In this document: positions 46,641 through 61,497 of the stretch, in pieces | Layout: each line of letters begins with the position of its first letter | Position numbering within the stretch: the first letter of the stretch is position 1 | From: Prosopocoilus inquinatus | Lineage: Eukaryota; Arthropoda; Insecta; Coleoptera; Lucanidae | Direction: 5' to 3' | DNA: 64,000 nt | Assembly (NCBI GenBank): GCA_036172665.1 | Contig: CM069876.1 | Location: forward strand, 46,965,001 to 47,029,000 | The notes under the pieces: generated by a model | Databases searched by the model: none | What the model was told of the DNA's origin: nothing | Seen by the model: only the letters and a program-made list of their open reading frames with translations | Made by a program: the position numbers and the translations under genes

Positions 46641-47350
46641 TCATGTTTAACTTTTTACAGTTTTCTTTTGTTTCGTCTCACTGATTTAAAAGATTTCTTT
46701 CTCCGAGGAACATGCATTTTCATTTGTTTTTTTTTTTCTGTCATCGATTTTTCATTTGTTTTTTTTTTCTGTTTGTCCAAATTATTCTTTGCGTTTCGTT
46801 GTTTTTTTTTTCTGTTCGCTTCAAGATCGATCTTCATCTGTTTTTCTCTGCTAAGTCATATTTTTTTAAATTATTTATTTAGTGCTTTCGATTTCTTTCT
46901 ATCGAATTAATTTAACATGTTTCATTTTTTTTATAGTTTTCTTTTGTTTCGTCTCATGGTGATTTACAAGATTTCTTTCTTCGGAGAACGCTGATTTTTC
47001 ATTTGTTTCTTTTTTTTTTTTCATCGATTTTTCATTTGTTTCTTGACCAAATTATTATTTGCATTTCGTGTTTTTCTTGTCCACTTCAAAATCGATCTTC
47101 ATTTGTTTTTCTCTGCTCAGCCATATATATTTTTTGTAATTGTTTATTTATTGCCTTTGATTTCTTTCTATCAAATTAATTCGTTATGTTTCATTTTTTA
47201 CAGTTTTCTTTTGTTTTGTCTCAGCGATTTACACGATTTCTTTCTCCGGAAATTTTTCAATTGTTTTTTTTTCTGTCATCGATCATTTGTTTTATTTTTC
47301 TCTCTGTCCAACTATTTTATTATTATTTACTATTTATACTATTTTACTTA
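46640..47350. repeat. T-rich tandem array, about 275-bp unit, three copies
   Basis: The phrase CAGTTTTCTTTTGTTTCGTC (or ATAGTT...) recurs at about 46656, 46935 and 47203. Each unit also has GATTTCTTTCTCCGG, a TCATCGATTTTTCATTTG segment and a CAAATTATT segment. Frames through it are rich in Phe/Leu/Ser and not protein-like. Confidence 0.75.
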
Positions 47351-47480
47351 AATAGGCATTTTTTTTTCTTAAATAATTATTGAAAATGTTTACTTATTCA
47401 AGTCTGAATTTTAAATGAATGAAACTTAAAATCGGGCGAGTCGTTCGGATTGCGGCGGAGTTTCTCGACCTACCCTTCCG

Positions 47481-47507
47481 CTGATGAGGCCTTAATTAGG
47501 ACCGAAA
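47481..47507 (+). ncRNA. Hammerhead-ribozyme-like core
   Basis: CTGATGA, stem II GGCCT/AGGACC (one bulged A) around TAATT, then GAAA. The flanks may pair as a long imperfect stem I: CGGATTGCGG at 47445-47454 with CCGCAATC at 47553-47560, with GAGTCG and CGACTT outside. This is the best candidate of the group as both outer strands match. The short stem III and cleavage triplet are not resolved. Confidence 0.45.
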
Positions 47508-47633
47508 TGCGCTGTACAGAGGATCCAAAGAGAATCCCAACCGCAATCTGCGCGCCGACTTCCTACGAGCTTTAATAAAACTTAATGTTCGTTTTTAATT
47601 TGTGATTGATATTAAAATTCATTTTTTTTTTAG

Positions 47634-48756
47634 GCGCAAGCGCAAACAGCCTTCCGTTCCTTCTAAACCCGAGAACAAAAGGAAATTCCAGTGCGACATC
47701 TGCGATTCAAAGTTTTCAACTCAGGGGTACTTAAAGAAGCACGCGCTGATACACACCGGCGAGAAACCGTTCGACTGCGACCTTTGCGATTACAAGGCGC
47801 GATTCCTCGCCCAATTGAAACAGCACAGGTTGAAACACAGCAACGAAAATCCGTTCAGGTGTACGCTCTGCGATTACAAATGCGGCATAGCCGCGAGATT
47901 GAGATCGCACATGTTCAGACACAGCAATACCCGGCGGTTCGGCTGTGATCGGTGCCAATACAAGACCAATTTCCTCGGGCACTTAAAACGGCACATGTTG
48001 ACACACGCCGACGAGAAACCGTACAAGTGCGACCAGTGCGATTACGGATGTCGCCAGGCAGGATCCTTGAAAGAACACGTGCGGAAACACGCCGGCGAAA
48101 AACCGAACAGTTGTAACCTCTGCGATTACAAGTGCGCGCGTCCCGTAAGTTTGAACCAGCATGTGCTTAAAACGCACACCCGCCCCGACAAGCTCAGCTG
48201 TGACGTTTGCGATTACAAATGCCGACATCCCCAGTACATGAGGCTGCACAAATTAAAACATACGAAATCCGCGAACAAAAGAAAATTCCAGTGCGACATC
48301 TGCGAGTCTGAATTTACGACGCGGGCGTGTTTAAGGAAGCACGTGTTGTCACACACCGGCGAGAAACCCTTCAACTGCGATCTCTGCGATTATAAGGATC
48401 GAGATCAGGTAGGTTTGAAAAATCACAAGTTGATACACGCCACTGACGCGGAGAAGGAGCACGTAGAAACACATACCGGTGAGAAGCAATCGTTCAGCTG
48501 TGACGTTTGCGATTATAAATGCGTGAGAAAGGAAGATCTGAACGCTCATAACTTGATACATACCGATGAAGAAAAGGCGTTTAGTTGTGGCCTTTGCGAT
48601 TACAGGGGCCGGCAACTTTTTGAGATTAAACGGCACATGTTGACACACCAAGTGAGTTGTAACATTTGCCGTTATAAGTGCTGGAATTCGGTAGATATGA
48701 AGCGGCACAAGGTGAAACACGACGCGACGCGACGGCGAGAAGAGGTTCAGTTGTAA
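47634..48756 (+). CDS. C2H2 zinc-finger cassette 17 (exon), 12 fingers, composite
   Basis: Acceptor ATTCATTTTTTTTTTAG ends at 47633. Leader RKRKQPSVPSKPENKRKF is basic and could be a nuclear import signal. Twelve complete fingers, the first CDICDSKFSTQGYLKKH. Between fingers 7 and 8 the leader-like phrase SANKRKFQCDICESEF recurs, so the exon looks like two cassettes joined in frame. A 20-residue odd linker precedes finger 10. After finger 12 the frame runs DATRRREEVQL to a stop; finger-like sequence continues after it in another frame. 373 codons plus stop. Confidence 0.86.
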
Positions 48757-49082
48757 CGTTTGCGAATTCAAATCATTACAAAAGCAGAGATTTGAAGCAG
48801 CACCCGTTGACACACAACGGCGAGAAGCCGTTGGAATTTGCGATTATAAACCCAGATGACGCGAAAACTTGATCTCAGTACACACCAATAGAAAATTCAA
48901 TTAATTGTAAACTTCGTGATTACCAAACTAATGCTGTGGGAGATTTGAAGAAGCATACGGCGACACACAAAGACGAGAAGCCGTTATTCAAATGAAATAT
49001 TTGTGAATTGACTAGCAGTTGTTTATCTAGGACGGGTTTAGAAAAACATGTTTCGACACGTACCAGCGAGAAACCTTCTTAA
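48757..49082 (+). pseudogene. Decayed C-terminal fingers after cassette 17
   Basis: Beyond the stop the +1/+2 frames show CNVCEFKS, RDLKQHPLTHNGEKPL, GDLKKHTATHKDEKPL and a final KHVSTRTSEKPS-stop. These parallel the end of cassette 16 (GDLTKHIATHTSEKPC). A frameshift around 48725-48745 and later stops (TGA at about 48993) cut them off. Confidence 0.75.
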
Positions 49083-49571
49083 CTTGTACCTTGGCTGTAA
49101 GATTTCGATGTGGTTATACCTAATAATAATAAATAATTAAATATTAATTAATTACGGTTATAATTATGCTGGCTCCATCTATTTCTGTATGTGAAAATCT
49201 AGCGTATGTGACATTGAAGCGACATCTATTACGATATAATAGTACTGACAGTTAGGATTATAATTTTAATTATACTGGCGCCATCTATTTCTATATGTGA
49301 AAATCTAGCGTCTGTGATATTGAAGCGACATCTATTGCGATATAATAGTACTGACAGTTAGGATTACAATTTTAATTACACTGGCGCCATCTATTTCTAT
49401 ACGTGAAAACTGACTGAATATATAATATAATAGTAATTACAGTTATGATTATTGTTTGTTTACAATATTAACTGCAATTAATTATAACTATGGTGGCGCC
49501 ATCTGTGCATGTACGCGGACTCTTTTTATTATAGATTATTTTTTTTAAACTACTTTGTTATAAGTTATGAA
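49083..49571. repeat. Tandem repeat with GCGCCATCT, about 108-bp unit
   Basis: Three to four units read CTGGCGCCATCTATTTCTAT, then GTGAAAATCTAGCGT, GACATCTATT and a TACTGACAGTTA(G/T)GATTA segment. GCGCCATCT at 49278, 49384 and 49496; the first unit has GGCTCCATCT. Confidence 0.8.
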
Positions 49572-49796
49572 CAGGGAAAAGAATTCGGCCCGCTTGTTCC
49601 GCGAGCAGCACGAAAATGTCGTATTCGGACTGTATTAGCGCCGCCCACAGTAATTTCTGCATTCGCACTGCACCCCTTTACCCGCCTCCCCCCTCCCATT
49701 CAATAGTAATTTAGATGCGTCGGAGCGTGGAAGGACTAAATAGTGCATTCGGTGTAAAAAGCATCCAACATTAAGTGGGCCGAATTCTTTTCCCTG
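49572..49796. mobile_element. hAT-type MITE, copy 2 (inverted orientation)
   Basis: Ends CAGGGAAAAGAATTCGGCCC and GGGCCGAATTCTTTTCCCTG. Target duplication GTTATGAA is perfect (49564-49571 and 49797-49804). The interior corresponds to copies 1 and 3 in reverse. Confidence 0.88.
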
Positions 49797-50581
49797 GTTA
49801 TGAATAAATGTAAAGTGTAATACTACGTCTTCCTGATACCTCCTCCTACCCTTCTCTCTAAAAAAAGGAATTGGAACTTTTTCTGTATTAGAATCTGAAA
49901 TTTACTCTCCCAATTTTGGTACACCCTGTATAGAATATACCGTTATTAAAGCGGCGGGCGTATTGTAAAACCTACTTTTAACATAATAAAAAAAAATAAA
50001 CATTTCATCGATATAATTAAAAGCGATTTACTCGGCGGTTTTTGGACACCCTGTATAAAAAAAACTGCGGTTATTAAGGCGCGTTGTAAAACCGCAAAAC
50101 GTGACCGTGTGTTTGGATCAAAACGAATTTGAATCAAATCAGGATCAAATTAAATAAATAAAATCCCTTTGTTCGTAATTAAAAGCGATTTGCTCGCGTA
50201 ATTTTGGGACACCCTGTATAAAAACTAAACCGTTATTAAGTGATTTTTTAAAACATGCAAAATGTGGCCGTGTATTTGGCGCAAACTAACAAATTAAAAT
50301 AATAAATAAGATTTTGTTGATTGTCATCATATCAAGAACGGTTTTTTCTTTTCTTTTTTTTTCGATTATGTTTCTGTTATTTTATTTTATTTTTTTTCTT
50401 AGTAAAATCGAATTTGCTATTGTTTTATTATTAGCAACAAGGAATTACAGTTGCAAGTGTATGTGTTCGTCGGTTTGCCGCACTAATTAGCCAAGTCGTG
50501 TTAAATGCTTTTACAGTAAGGCCCCCCCGAAAAAGAATTTCTGGCCCACTTTTCGTTAAGTCGAGTGAAGAGCGGTTAACG
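49797..50581. repeat. Upstream region of the CUB gene with a three-copy tandem
   Basis: From about 49915 to 50300 three units of 130-160 bases begin (G)G(T/G)ACACCCTGTATA and contain ACCGTTATTAA and TTGTAAAACC. They end about 280 bases before the start codon of the CUB gene. The rest (T-rich 50340-50420) may contain its promoter, but I see no certain motif. Confidence 0.65.
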
Positions 50582-53500
50582 ATGGTCGTCCACCTGCTGG
50601 AGGGATTGTTCTTGCTGGCTCTTTTCAGGGAAGCCGCCGTGGATAACACCACGATTGAGTATCGAGTAGGAAAATGTAAGTAAAAAAAAAAAGAAAAACT
50701 AAATTTTTGAAGAATTATTCTAGTGACCCGTTTTTTTTAAATTATGGTATTTTATAATCCTAATTTTTATACGAGTTTTTTTCCATATATTAAAAAAAAA
50801 TACTCAGTAAATTAAATCTATGCAAGCTAGCAATGTTAAAAGCAGAGTGAATTCGGCCAATAATAAAAAAAAAACAAAGTTATTTACCTTTAAGTCATTT
50901 TTATTTATTATTCGATTTTTAATAATTTTATTTATTTTTTATTATTGTCGATTTAAAAAATATATATATTTTTTTAATTAAACCTTGGGTTAGAAAAATT
51001 TCAGAAAGCTTCAGAAAGTTTTGGGCAACATTTTCAATTCGAATTTAAAATCAAGTTTTTTTTTTTTTTTTGTTACGAATGTTGTGAAAATTGTTGCACT
51101 ATTTCCTGCTGCAAGTAAAACAAAGAGTTATACAAAATCGAAAAAAAAATATGTCCTCTACTTTATTGATTAAGAAAACTGTAAGAAGCGATATTTTTAA
51201 AATTGAAAATTTTAAAAATACATGAACGATCGGTAAAAAAATTATAAACAGTGAAAATAGGTAATTAAGAAAATAAAAATACTGAAAGCTAAATGTAAAA
51301 AAATACTAAAAAAATACCAATTGAGGGTTCACACTTAATTTCCATTAAAACTCCCCTGACATTTCCATGTTTTTTTCTGACTTTCTGAAGAAAACCGAAA
51401 TTGACAGCGATTATGCAACTTTTCTAATTTTTACAAACATACACAGTTAACACGCTAGTTTGTCTAAAAATAAATAAATTAGATATTTCTTTTCAATAAA
51501 AACGCTTCTTAAAAGCACGCCAATGAACTCAGCGGTTTGTATGGTTGCCTGCACTAAAGGCAGTAAATTTTATTTTTTTTTTCTGTCAAGAAACTCACCT
51601 AGAAAACGCTCACAATTCCTAAGTCTTAAATGTTTAAACAATTTAATTTAAGTAAAAATTAACGGAGAAAGTTATTGAATTACATCTAAACATTATAAAC
51701 AAATAATTTCAATGGCACGCCTGTTAAAATCTAGTTGAACTAATTTCAAGGTCAACCCAACTCGATCCAGCAACTGAACCAAAGAAATTAAGAAAAAATT
51801 AAAAATAAAAAAATACGAAAAAATAGACAAAAAAAATCCAATTGAACCCAACTCAAATAAAAAAATTAAGAAAAACAAACATACAACAAACAAAAATAAA
51901 AAATAAAAAAAACGTTAAAATTAACAAATTTCAAGGTCAACCTAACTCGATTCGGCAACTGAACCAAAAAAATGAAGAAATAAATTTTAAAAAAATACGA
52001 AAAAATAGGCAAAAAATGAAGAAACTCCAATTGAACCCAACTCAACTAAAAAAAATTAAAAGAAAACATTAAAAAAAAATAAAAATAAAAAATGTTAAAA
52101 TTAACAAATTTCAAGGTCAACCCAACTCGGTCCAGCAACTGAACCAAAAAAATTAAGAAAAAATTTTTTAAAAGAATACAAAAAAATAGGCAAAAAATGA
52201 AAAAAATTAGAATTGAACCCAACTCAACTAAAAAAAAAATTAAAAGAAAACAAACATTAAAAAAATTAAAAATACAAAAATGTTAAAATTAACAAATTTC
52301 ATGGTCAACACAACTCAACTGAACCCAACCTAACTGTATCCAATCAAAGCAAAATTGTAATAATAAAAAATGAAAAACTACTAAATCGATTCTGTTCAAC
52401 CCAAGCAAAAAAAAACTAAAAATCAAAGAAACGATGAAAAAAAAAGAAAAGCGATTAAAGCGAAGTTGGACCAATGTCAAGGTCAACACGAAATTCGACC
52501 CAACTACCAAACTCGATTCTGTTCAACCCAAGCAAAAAAAAAACTAAAAATCAAAGAAACAATTAAAAAAAAGTAAAAAAAAAATGAAATGAAAAAAAAA
52601 TTCGATGTTAACCCAACGTAATTGCACTCAACAACTTAACTCCAATCAGCACAAATAAAAAAATTAAAACAAATTGAAATTATGACTAAATAAAAATAAT
52701 AACAATAATATTTATTCAAGAATCTGAATTATATGAAACGTCAAAAAAAAAGTGCTTTTATTTTATTCTATTTTTAAAATATGACTAAATGAACTTAAAC
52801 AAATCTCAAGGTCAACTAAACTCATCCAATTTATACACAGGTAAAAAATTAGAAAAAAATTAAAAGTAAAAGAAAATGTACAAATTTATTGGATTAAACA
52901 ACAAATTTCAAGGTCACATAACCTAACTTCATCTCTACAAAATAAACAATTACAAGAAAATTTAAAAATATAAATAAAAAAAAATTAAAATGAAATTCAG
53001 CTAACGTCGAGGTCAATTCAATCCAACCGATACCAATTCATTAAAACTTGCAACAAAAATTAAAACTACAAAAATCGTTAAAAATAAAAAATCAATTAAA
53101 ATGAAACTCGTCTAATCTCAATGTCAACATAACCCAACTTGATTATTTGTTCAAGCCAAGCAAAAATTATATAAATAATAATAAATATAAAAACTAAAAA
53201 AAAAATCCGGGTTCAAAGTCAAAATTAACTTTTTAACACAAATTTCGGAAAAATAATGGCTATATTCACATTAAAAAAAAAACAAAAAACCTGACAAATA
53301 TGGAATTACCATTTTTTTGGAGACAACTGTATAAATTCACGTGAATTTGTTTCATTATTTTTTTTTTGTTTTCTGTATCATATTTCATCGTCATCACCAA
53401 TATCATTCTATTTATTTGTAATAAAGATTACAGAAAAAAAAGAAAGATTACAGATTATTGTTGTGTTTCGCAAATAAAAAAATTTGCCGCCATTTTTGTT

Positions 53501-56500
53501 CCAATTTTTTTAATTTCTCATCTTCATAATGAAAAGTGAAAAAATAAAATGCACGTTAAGAAAATAAGCGCAGAATCTTTAACAAAAAAAAAACAATTTT
53601 TTAGATTTTTTTTTGCTTTAGGGTTCGGCATAGGAATTGTACGCTTTGCGAATATAGTGTGTCCCGCGGCGGACGGCCTAGACGGAACCTGCTACACCAA
53701 AAGACAATGCAGCGACATTTCAGGCATTGCTTCCGGCAGCTGCGCGAGCAACATCGGTGCTTGCTGCGTCAGTAAGTCAACACCCTAAACCGATTTCCTT
53801 ACCACCCCACGCATGAGTCACTGAATGGTATTATGTCTAAAGAACATGAGACAGGTGGAAGGGAGCGATCACGCGCTTTCGCGTTCTGCCTTGATTTGAT
53901 TTTTTTTTAATTTAGAATAACAGTGTTATTGCAAAGTAATTTTTATTTTATTTTGGCGTTGTAACGGTATATTGAATGCTATATTAATATAAAATATAAA
54001 AGGAGCGAAGAGTCAAATGTTAATTACGCTTCCTATTACGACGAATTGAAGACTGAGCATTCAAATCAAGGCGCAGAACGCGAAAGCGCTTGATTTGCCA
54101 ACTCCTACGGCTCCTTTCCACTTATCTCATGTACGAGTTTCCGTTCTCTAATTATATCTTCAGTTCAACAGACCTGTGGAGGCACCTCCTCCTACAACAA
54201 CACGTACTTCATCAATCCGGGATTTCCCCAGACCTACTCGGGCGCCCTCACCTGCACGTTCATCATACAAAAATGCAACGACCAAATATGTCAGGCAAGT
54301 TAACTTTATTCGTCCGGTAAAGTCCCTGGAGGCTATTGTACTTACTGTATCTACCTTTTTAAAGTCCTTGGAGACTGTAGTAGTTACTTTATCTACCCCT
54401 TAAAGTCCCTGGAGACTATTGTAGTTATTTTCTATACCGCGTAAAGTCCTTGGGGGCTATTATTAACAACAATGGTTTCGAAGAAAGCAGATTAATTTAC
54501 AACGAAGTTAAAAGACAGTTACTTTAATTTTAAACACATTCTAAAAATAGTTTTTGAAATAATTTGCGTTTGTATTAAAGCTTACCAAGAGGTGGCGCTT
54601 TTAATAAGGAAAACAAACAGCTGTCATTCATGTTAATCAGTATAATCTCTCTTATTCGATCCAATAATGTTTTTGTTACTTTTATTATTATTATTACGAA
54701 CGCACACAAGAACGTTTATTTCTGTGAAAGTGTCGCGCATAAACTTTTCAATTTTATTTTATTTTGTAGGTTAACCAAATGTCACTCCAATGTTTTCCTT
54801 ATTAAAGGGCCCTTCGCAAAACTTCCGCTAGGTGTCAGTCATTCCGTGATTTTCTCGAGTACACGAACATAAATAAATAATTTTTCTTAAATTATATTTG
54901 TCTCAGGATTTTGTTCCGAATTTAGGGCCCCGCGAGGCCGAAAGCGTGCCACTCCATATTTTGGCGCCCTCTGACAGACGAGTTGGGGCATACAAAACGA
55001 TCAATTATCAAAATTATTTAAAGAAAAAATTCAAAGAAACAAAAAATGGAAAAACAAAAAAAAATTAAAAATATTAAACGTTAGAAAAAAATTTTCTAAA
55101 GCTTTTCAATTTTTTGAAAACATTCTCCTTCACTTTTCAAAACATTTTCCTTCACTTTTTTCAAGTTCCTAGCTGCCGCGAGCCCCCGAAGACGAGCAGC
55201 CCAAACGGCGCTTGGCATTATTAGAAAAAAAAAGAAAGAAAATCTCAACAGGAAAAGGAACTTAAATTTCTAAAAACTTAAAAAGTAAAATGTAAACTAT
55301 TACCCATTCATTTTTTTTTTTTTTTGCTAAAAGAAAATGACAAAACTTGTCCGGTGGCCAAGTGGCCCCTTGAACATGGCGCCCGCTTGCACTGTACGCT
55401 TTGCACACTTGCTTACTGGGGCCCTGTCCAAATTAGTTTTCAGTTTAAAAGATTTTTTTTAGGTTAGAATTGACTTCCTCAGCCTGACACTGGCGCAGCC
55501 CGACGGCAACGGTAACTGCGTCTACGATTCCCTGATCATCGTAGGGGGAGCCACCACTGTACCGATTATATGTGGGGAGAACAGCGGCCAACACGTTTAC
55601 GTCGACTTCAACGGAGACCAAGACATCCGGATTATGATCACCACAACCGGAAGCATAGACTGCCCCAGAATTTGGAACATAAAAATCGCACAGATTGATT
55701 GCAATTGCCCCACGAAAGGTTACACATAATAAAAAAATTTAAAAAAAAAATAAAACACATTAAAAAATTGGGCGCCACATTTTTTAAAAAATTTTTAAAC
55801 TTCATTCATTCATTTTCTTTTTAGCCCCCCCTGGTTGCTTGATGTACTACACCAGCCCCAGTGGCATCGTAAGGAGTTTTAACTTCGGGGTCACGGTCAG
55901 TGGCTTGCTGAACGGGGCCACACCGCCAAGACCGGGGACCAGAGAGCTGGTAAATCTGAACTACGGCGTCTGCATCAAGGCAGTGCCCGGGTACTGTGCC
56001 ATCAGATGGAGCCAGACGAGTGACCCGTACTCGTTTACTGTGACGGGCGACACCATCGGGTTATCAGTGATAACAGGGCTTCCCAACCAGGGCTTCAACG
56101 GAACCAATTGCACCACCGACTTCGTGGTCGTCCCAAACCCGATTGGGGTGAACGCGGATAGGTTCTGCGGAAACCAATTCCCAACCATCACAAGTAAGTA
56201 ATAATCAGGGAAGAGAATTCAGGCCACTTAGTGTTGGATGCATTTTACATCGAATTTACTCCCGACACCTTCCCGCGGCTCCGAAGCTACAAAGTGTTTT
56301 GAGTTGGTAGAGAAGGGGTGCAATGCGAGCGTTCTCATTTCGCAGAGATTATTGTCGGCGGAGCCAATAAATTTCGTACTGCTCGCGGAACAAGTGGCCC
56401 GAATTCTTTTCTCTGATGATAATCGATTGTAGACGCGGGATTAAATGCAATAAGTTTATTCAAATTTTAGCCGCTGCAAGACCATTTGTGTTGACGGTGG

Positions 56501-56589
56501 TAACCAATGGGGATGATCTACCCGACATAGGCAATAGGGGATTTGCTTTGTCCTACACCGAGTTAGGATGCCCCCCACCGAGTTATTAA
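50582..56589 (+). CDS. Secreted insect CUB-domain protein, six exons, 372 residues
   Basis: Exons: 50582-50675, 53622-53771, 54164-54294, 55463-55718, 55825-56193, 56471-56589; all phases join. Residues 1-19 (MVVHLLEGLFLLALFREAA) are a signal peptide. Exon 2 gives a Cys-rich segment (GTCYTKRQCSDISG, GACCV) typical of insect CUB proteins. From TCGGTSSYNNTYF (about residue 86) to the end of exon 4 is a first CUB domain; exons 5-6 form a second CUB-like half starting PPGCLMYYTSPSG and ending GNRGFALSYTELGC. No protease domain follows, so it is probably a secreted, non-enzymatic protein of unknown ligand. Intron 3 has a GC donor (CAG|GCAAGT). Intron 5 carries a MITE 12 bases after its donor. AATAAA at 56601. 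Family clear, function not. Confidence 0.88.
51720..53160. repeat. AT-rich tandem array in intron 1 of the CUB gene
   Basis: Units of about 185 bases (starts near 51730, 51914, 52094, 52283) contain CAAATTTCAAGGTCAACCCA, then CAACTGAACC and A-rich runs with CAATTGAACCCAACTCAA. Later units lose register. The same family is at 14640-16000. Confidence 0.8.
54319..54465. repeat. Short tandem repeat in intron 3 of the CUB gene
   Basis: Four units of about 45-50 bases: AAAGTCC(C/T)TGGAG(A/G)CT(A/G)TTGT, then (A/C)TTACT(G/T)TATCTACC. Confidence 0.85.
56206..56415. mobile_element. hAT-type MITE, copy 3, in intron 5 of the CUB gene
   Basis: Ends CAGGGAAGAGAATTCAGGCC and GGCCCGAATTCTTTTCTCTG. The flanks GTAATAAT and ATGATAAT agree at six of eight positions, an aged 8-base duplication. 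Starts 12 bases after the exon 5 donor, leaving the GTAAGT site intact. Confidence 0.85.
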
Positions 56590-57858
56590 ACCATGTTGCA
56601 AATAAAATCATTTCAAAAACTCTTTTTAATTAATTTGCGCTACCTACCTGAGTAGAAACATGATTGCACTGAGAAACTGCACTGCCAACAATTCAATCGT
56701 GACGGGCGTGAGGGTTTAATTAATCGCGAAAATAATTGGGCGCCACCTGGTCTTAACCGGAGACCAGAAGAGGATGCAAGGAAACGACTAGTTTAATGTC
56801 GGTAAAAATATAGTATCTTGTAATAACAAAATGTTCGTAAAGGGTGCGTGCGCGCCACTTTAGAAATCACGGAGTATTTGCGCCTGTGTTAATATAAAAC
56901 TGAAGCGACGAGTTTTACAACCAGTGTCAACGTTTGGAATAAACATTCAATTTAATTCCCACGAAATACGTTGAAATGCACCTGCAGATAAATATCATAA
57001 ATAAATTGTGAAATCAACGCAAAAAAAAACATGGACTCCGAGCTCGCCACAAATTAAATAAAACCAAACTTGGCTACGTCCCGATATAAGAAAGGAAGAG
57101 TTCGGACGAATCAAGAACAGAATGACGTAAACAAAACCCAACCGTGTAAAAGATTTACGGCAGTAAATTCCAACGGCATTCAATTTAATTCCCACGAAAT
57201 ACGTTAAACTGCGCCTGCGAATGATCGCAAATAAATAGTGAAATCGACGCAAAAAAAGGAACATAGACTTCGAGCTTGCCACAAATTAAATAAAGCCAAA
57301 CTTGGCTTCGTCCCGAAGTAAGAAAGGAAGGGTTCGGACGAATCAAAATCAGAATGACATAAACAAAACCCAACTGTGTAAAAGACGTACGTCAGTAAAC
57401 TCCAACGGCGTTAAATGTCAAACGTAAACTTAATTTGCAATTCTGAAGGAAAAAACAAGTGGATAAAAAGATACTTCGCAAGAATAAGATGACACAAAAA
57501 ACTGAAGCGACGGCGACGCCGAGTTTTACAAACGGTCTCAACGTTTAGAAAAAAAAGAACATTCAATTTAGTTCTCACGGAGGACGATCGCAAATAATAA
57601 TTGTGAAATCAAAACACAGACTCCGGGCTCGCCGCAAATTAAATAAAGCCAAACTTGGCTTCGCCCCGAAATAAGAAAGGAAGGGTTCGCAAGAATCAAA
57701 ACCAGAATGACATAAACAAAATTCGGTATATACAGGAAGACTTTCTGAAAGCGGTTTTTCAAATTATTGAAAAACCATAAGAGGATAGGTAAATAAACAT
57801 GAAACACATTCCGTTAACAACTTTAATAACTTATTGTACGCAAATAACATACACTTAT
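56590..57858. repeat. Spacer with about 233-bp tandem repeat (56948-57725)
   Basis: Three units with CAATTTAATTCCCACGAAAT at 56948 and 57181 and a diverged one at 57564 (the third displaced by about 150 extra bases). They share ACCAAACTTGGCT, GAAAGGAAG(A/G)GTTCG and AGAATGACRTAAACAAAA. Minus-strand frames recur in each unit and do not look like a protein family. Lies between the convergent ends of the CUB and PTGES2 genes. Confidence 0.8.
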
Positions 57859-60920
<3,062 letters not shown>

Positions 60921-61497
60921 GACTTGAAACGACGTGAACCCAAAACTGACATAACCAAAAGAAGTCTTCAACAACAATCATGAAGTTTGCCGCAACTCCA
61001 TTTTCAGGATTGCCAACTTTTAAAGCGTAAGAGCCTAGACTGCGTTTACGGCATACAATTAGAAGATCTTCTAATTATGTGGTTTACGGTTATCAAAGTC
61101 GTTACAGTTTTTTGATACTTTTTAATTTGCTATTAACGGGAACCCGAGCATTTTAGCATTACATATTATTATCCGAAATACGTCGAGTGCGCGCTACAGC
61201 AGTCAGTAGAAAACGCTATCGGTAAAATTGCAACCAATTCTTAGCGTTTTCGATTCGCTTGCACTTGTTGCACCCGGATTTGCATCTTGTTTTAACCTCA
61301 TGTAATAACAAGGGACGGAGATACTCTGAGCGTAACCCGTGCAAGCGAGTCGAAAACTCTGTTAGTAACAAATCTAGTGATTTCATTTTAAAATAATTTT
61401 AATCAAGCCACCCACGCATAGGATAAATAATTACTTCAATTATTTGATTCATTTATTGCCTATACGTTTGATCAAAAGTAAAAATTAATAAATTTTG
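60921..61497. other. Upstream region of PTGES2
   Basis: Probably holds the PTGES2 promoter, but I find no clear TATA or initiator. A mild inverted pair AGAAGATCTTCT lies at 61061. No other gene. Confidence 0.4.
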
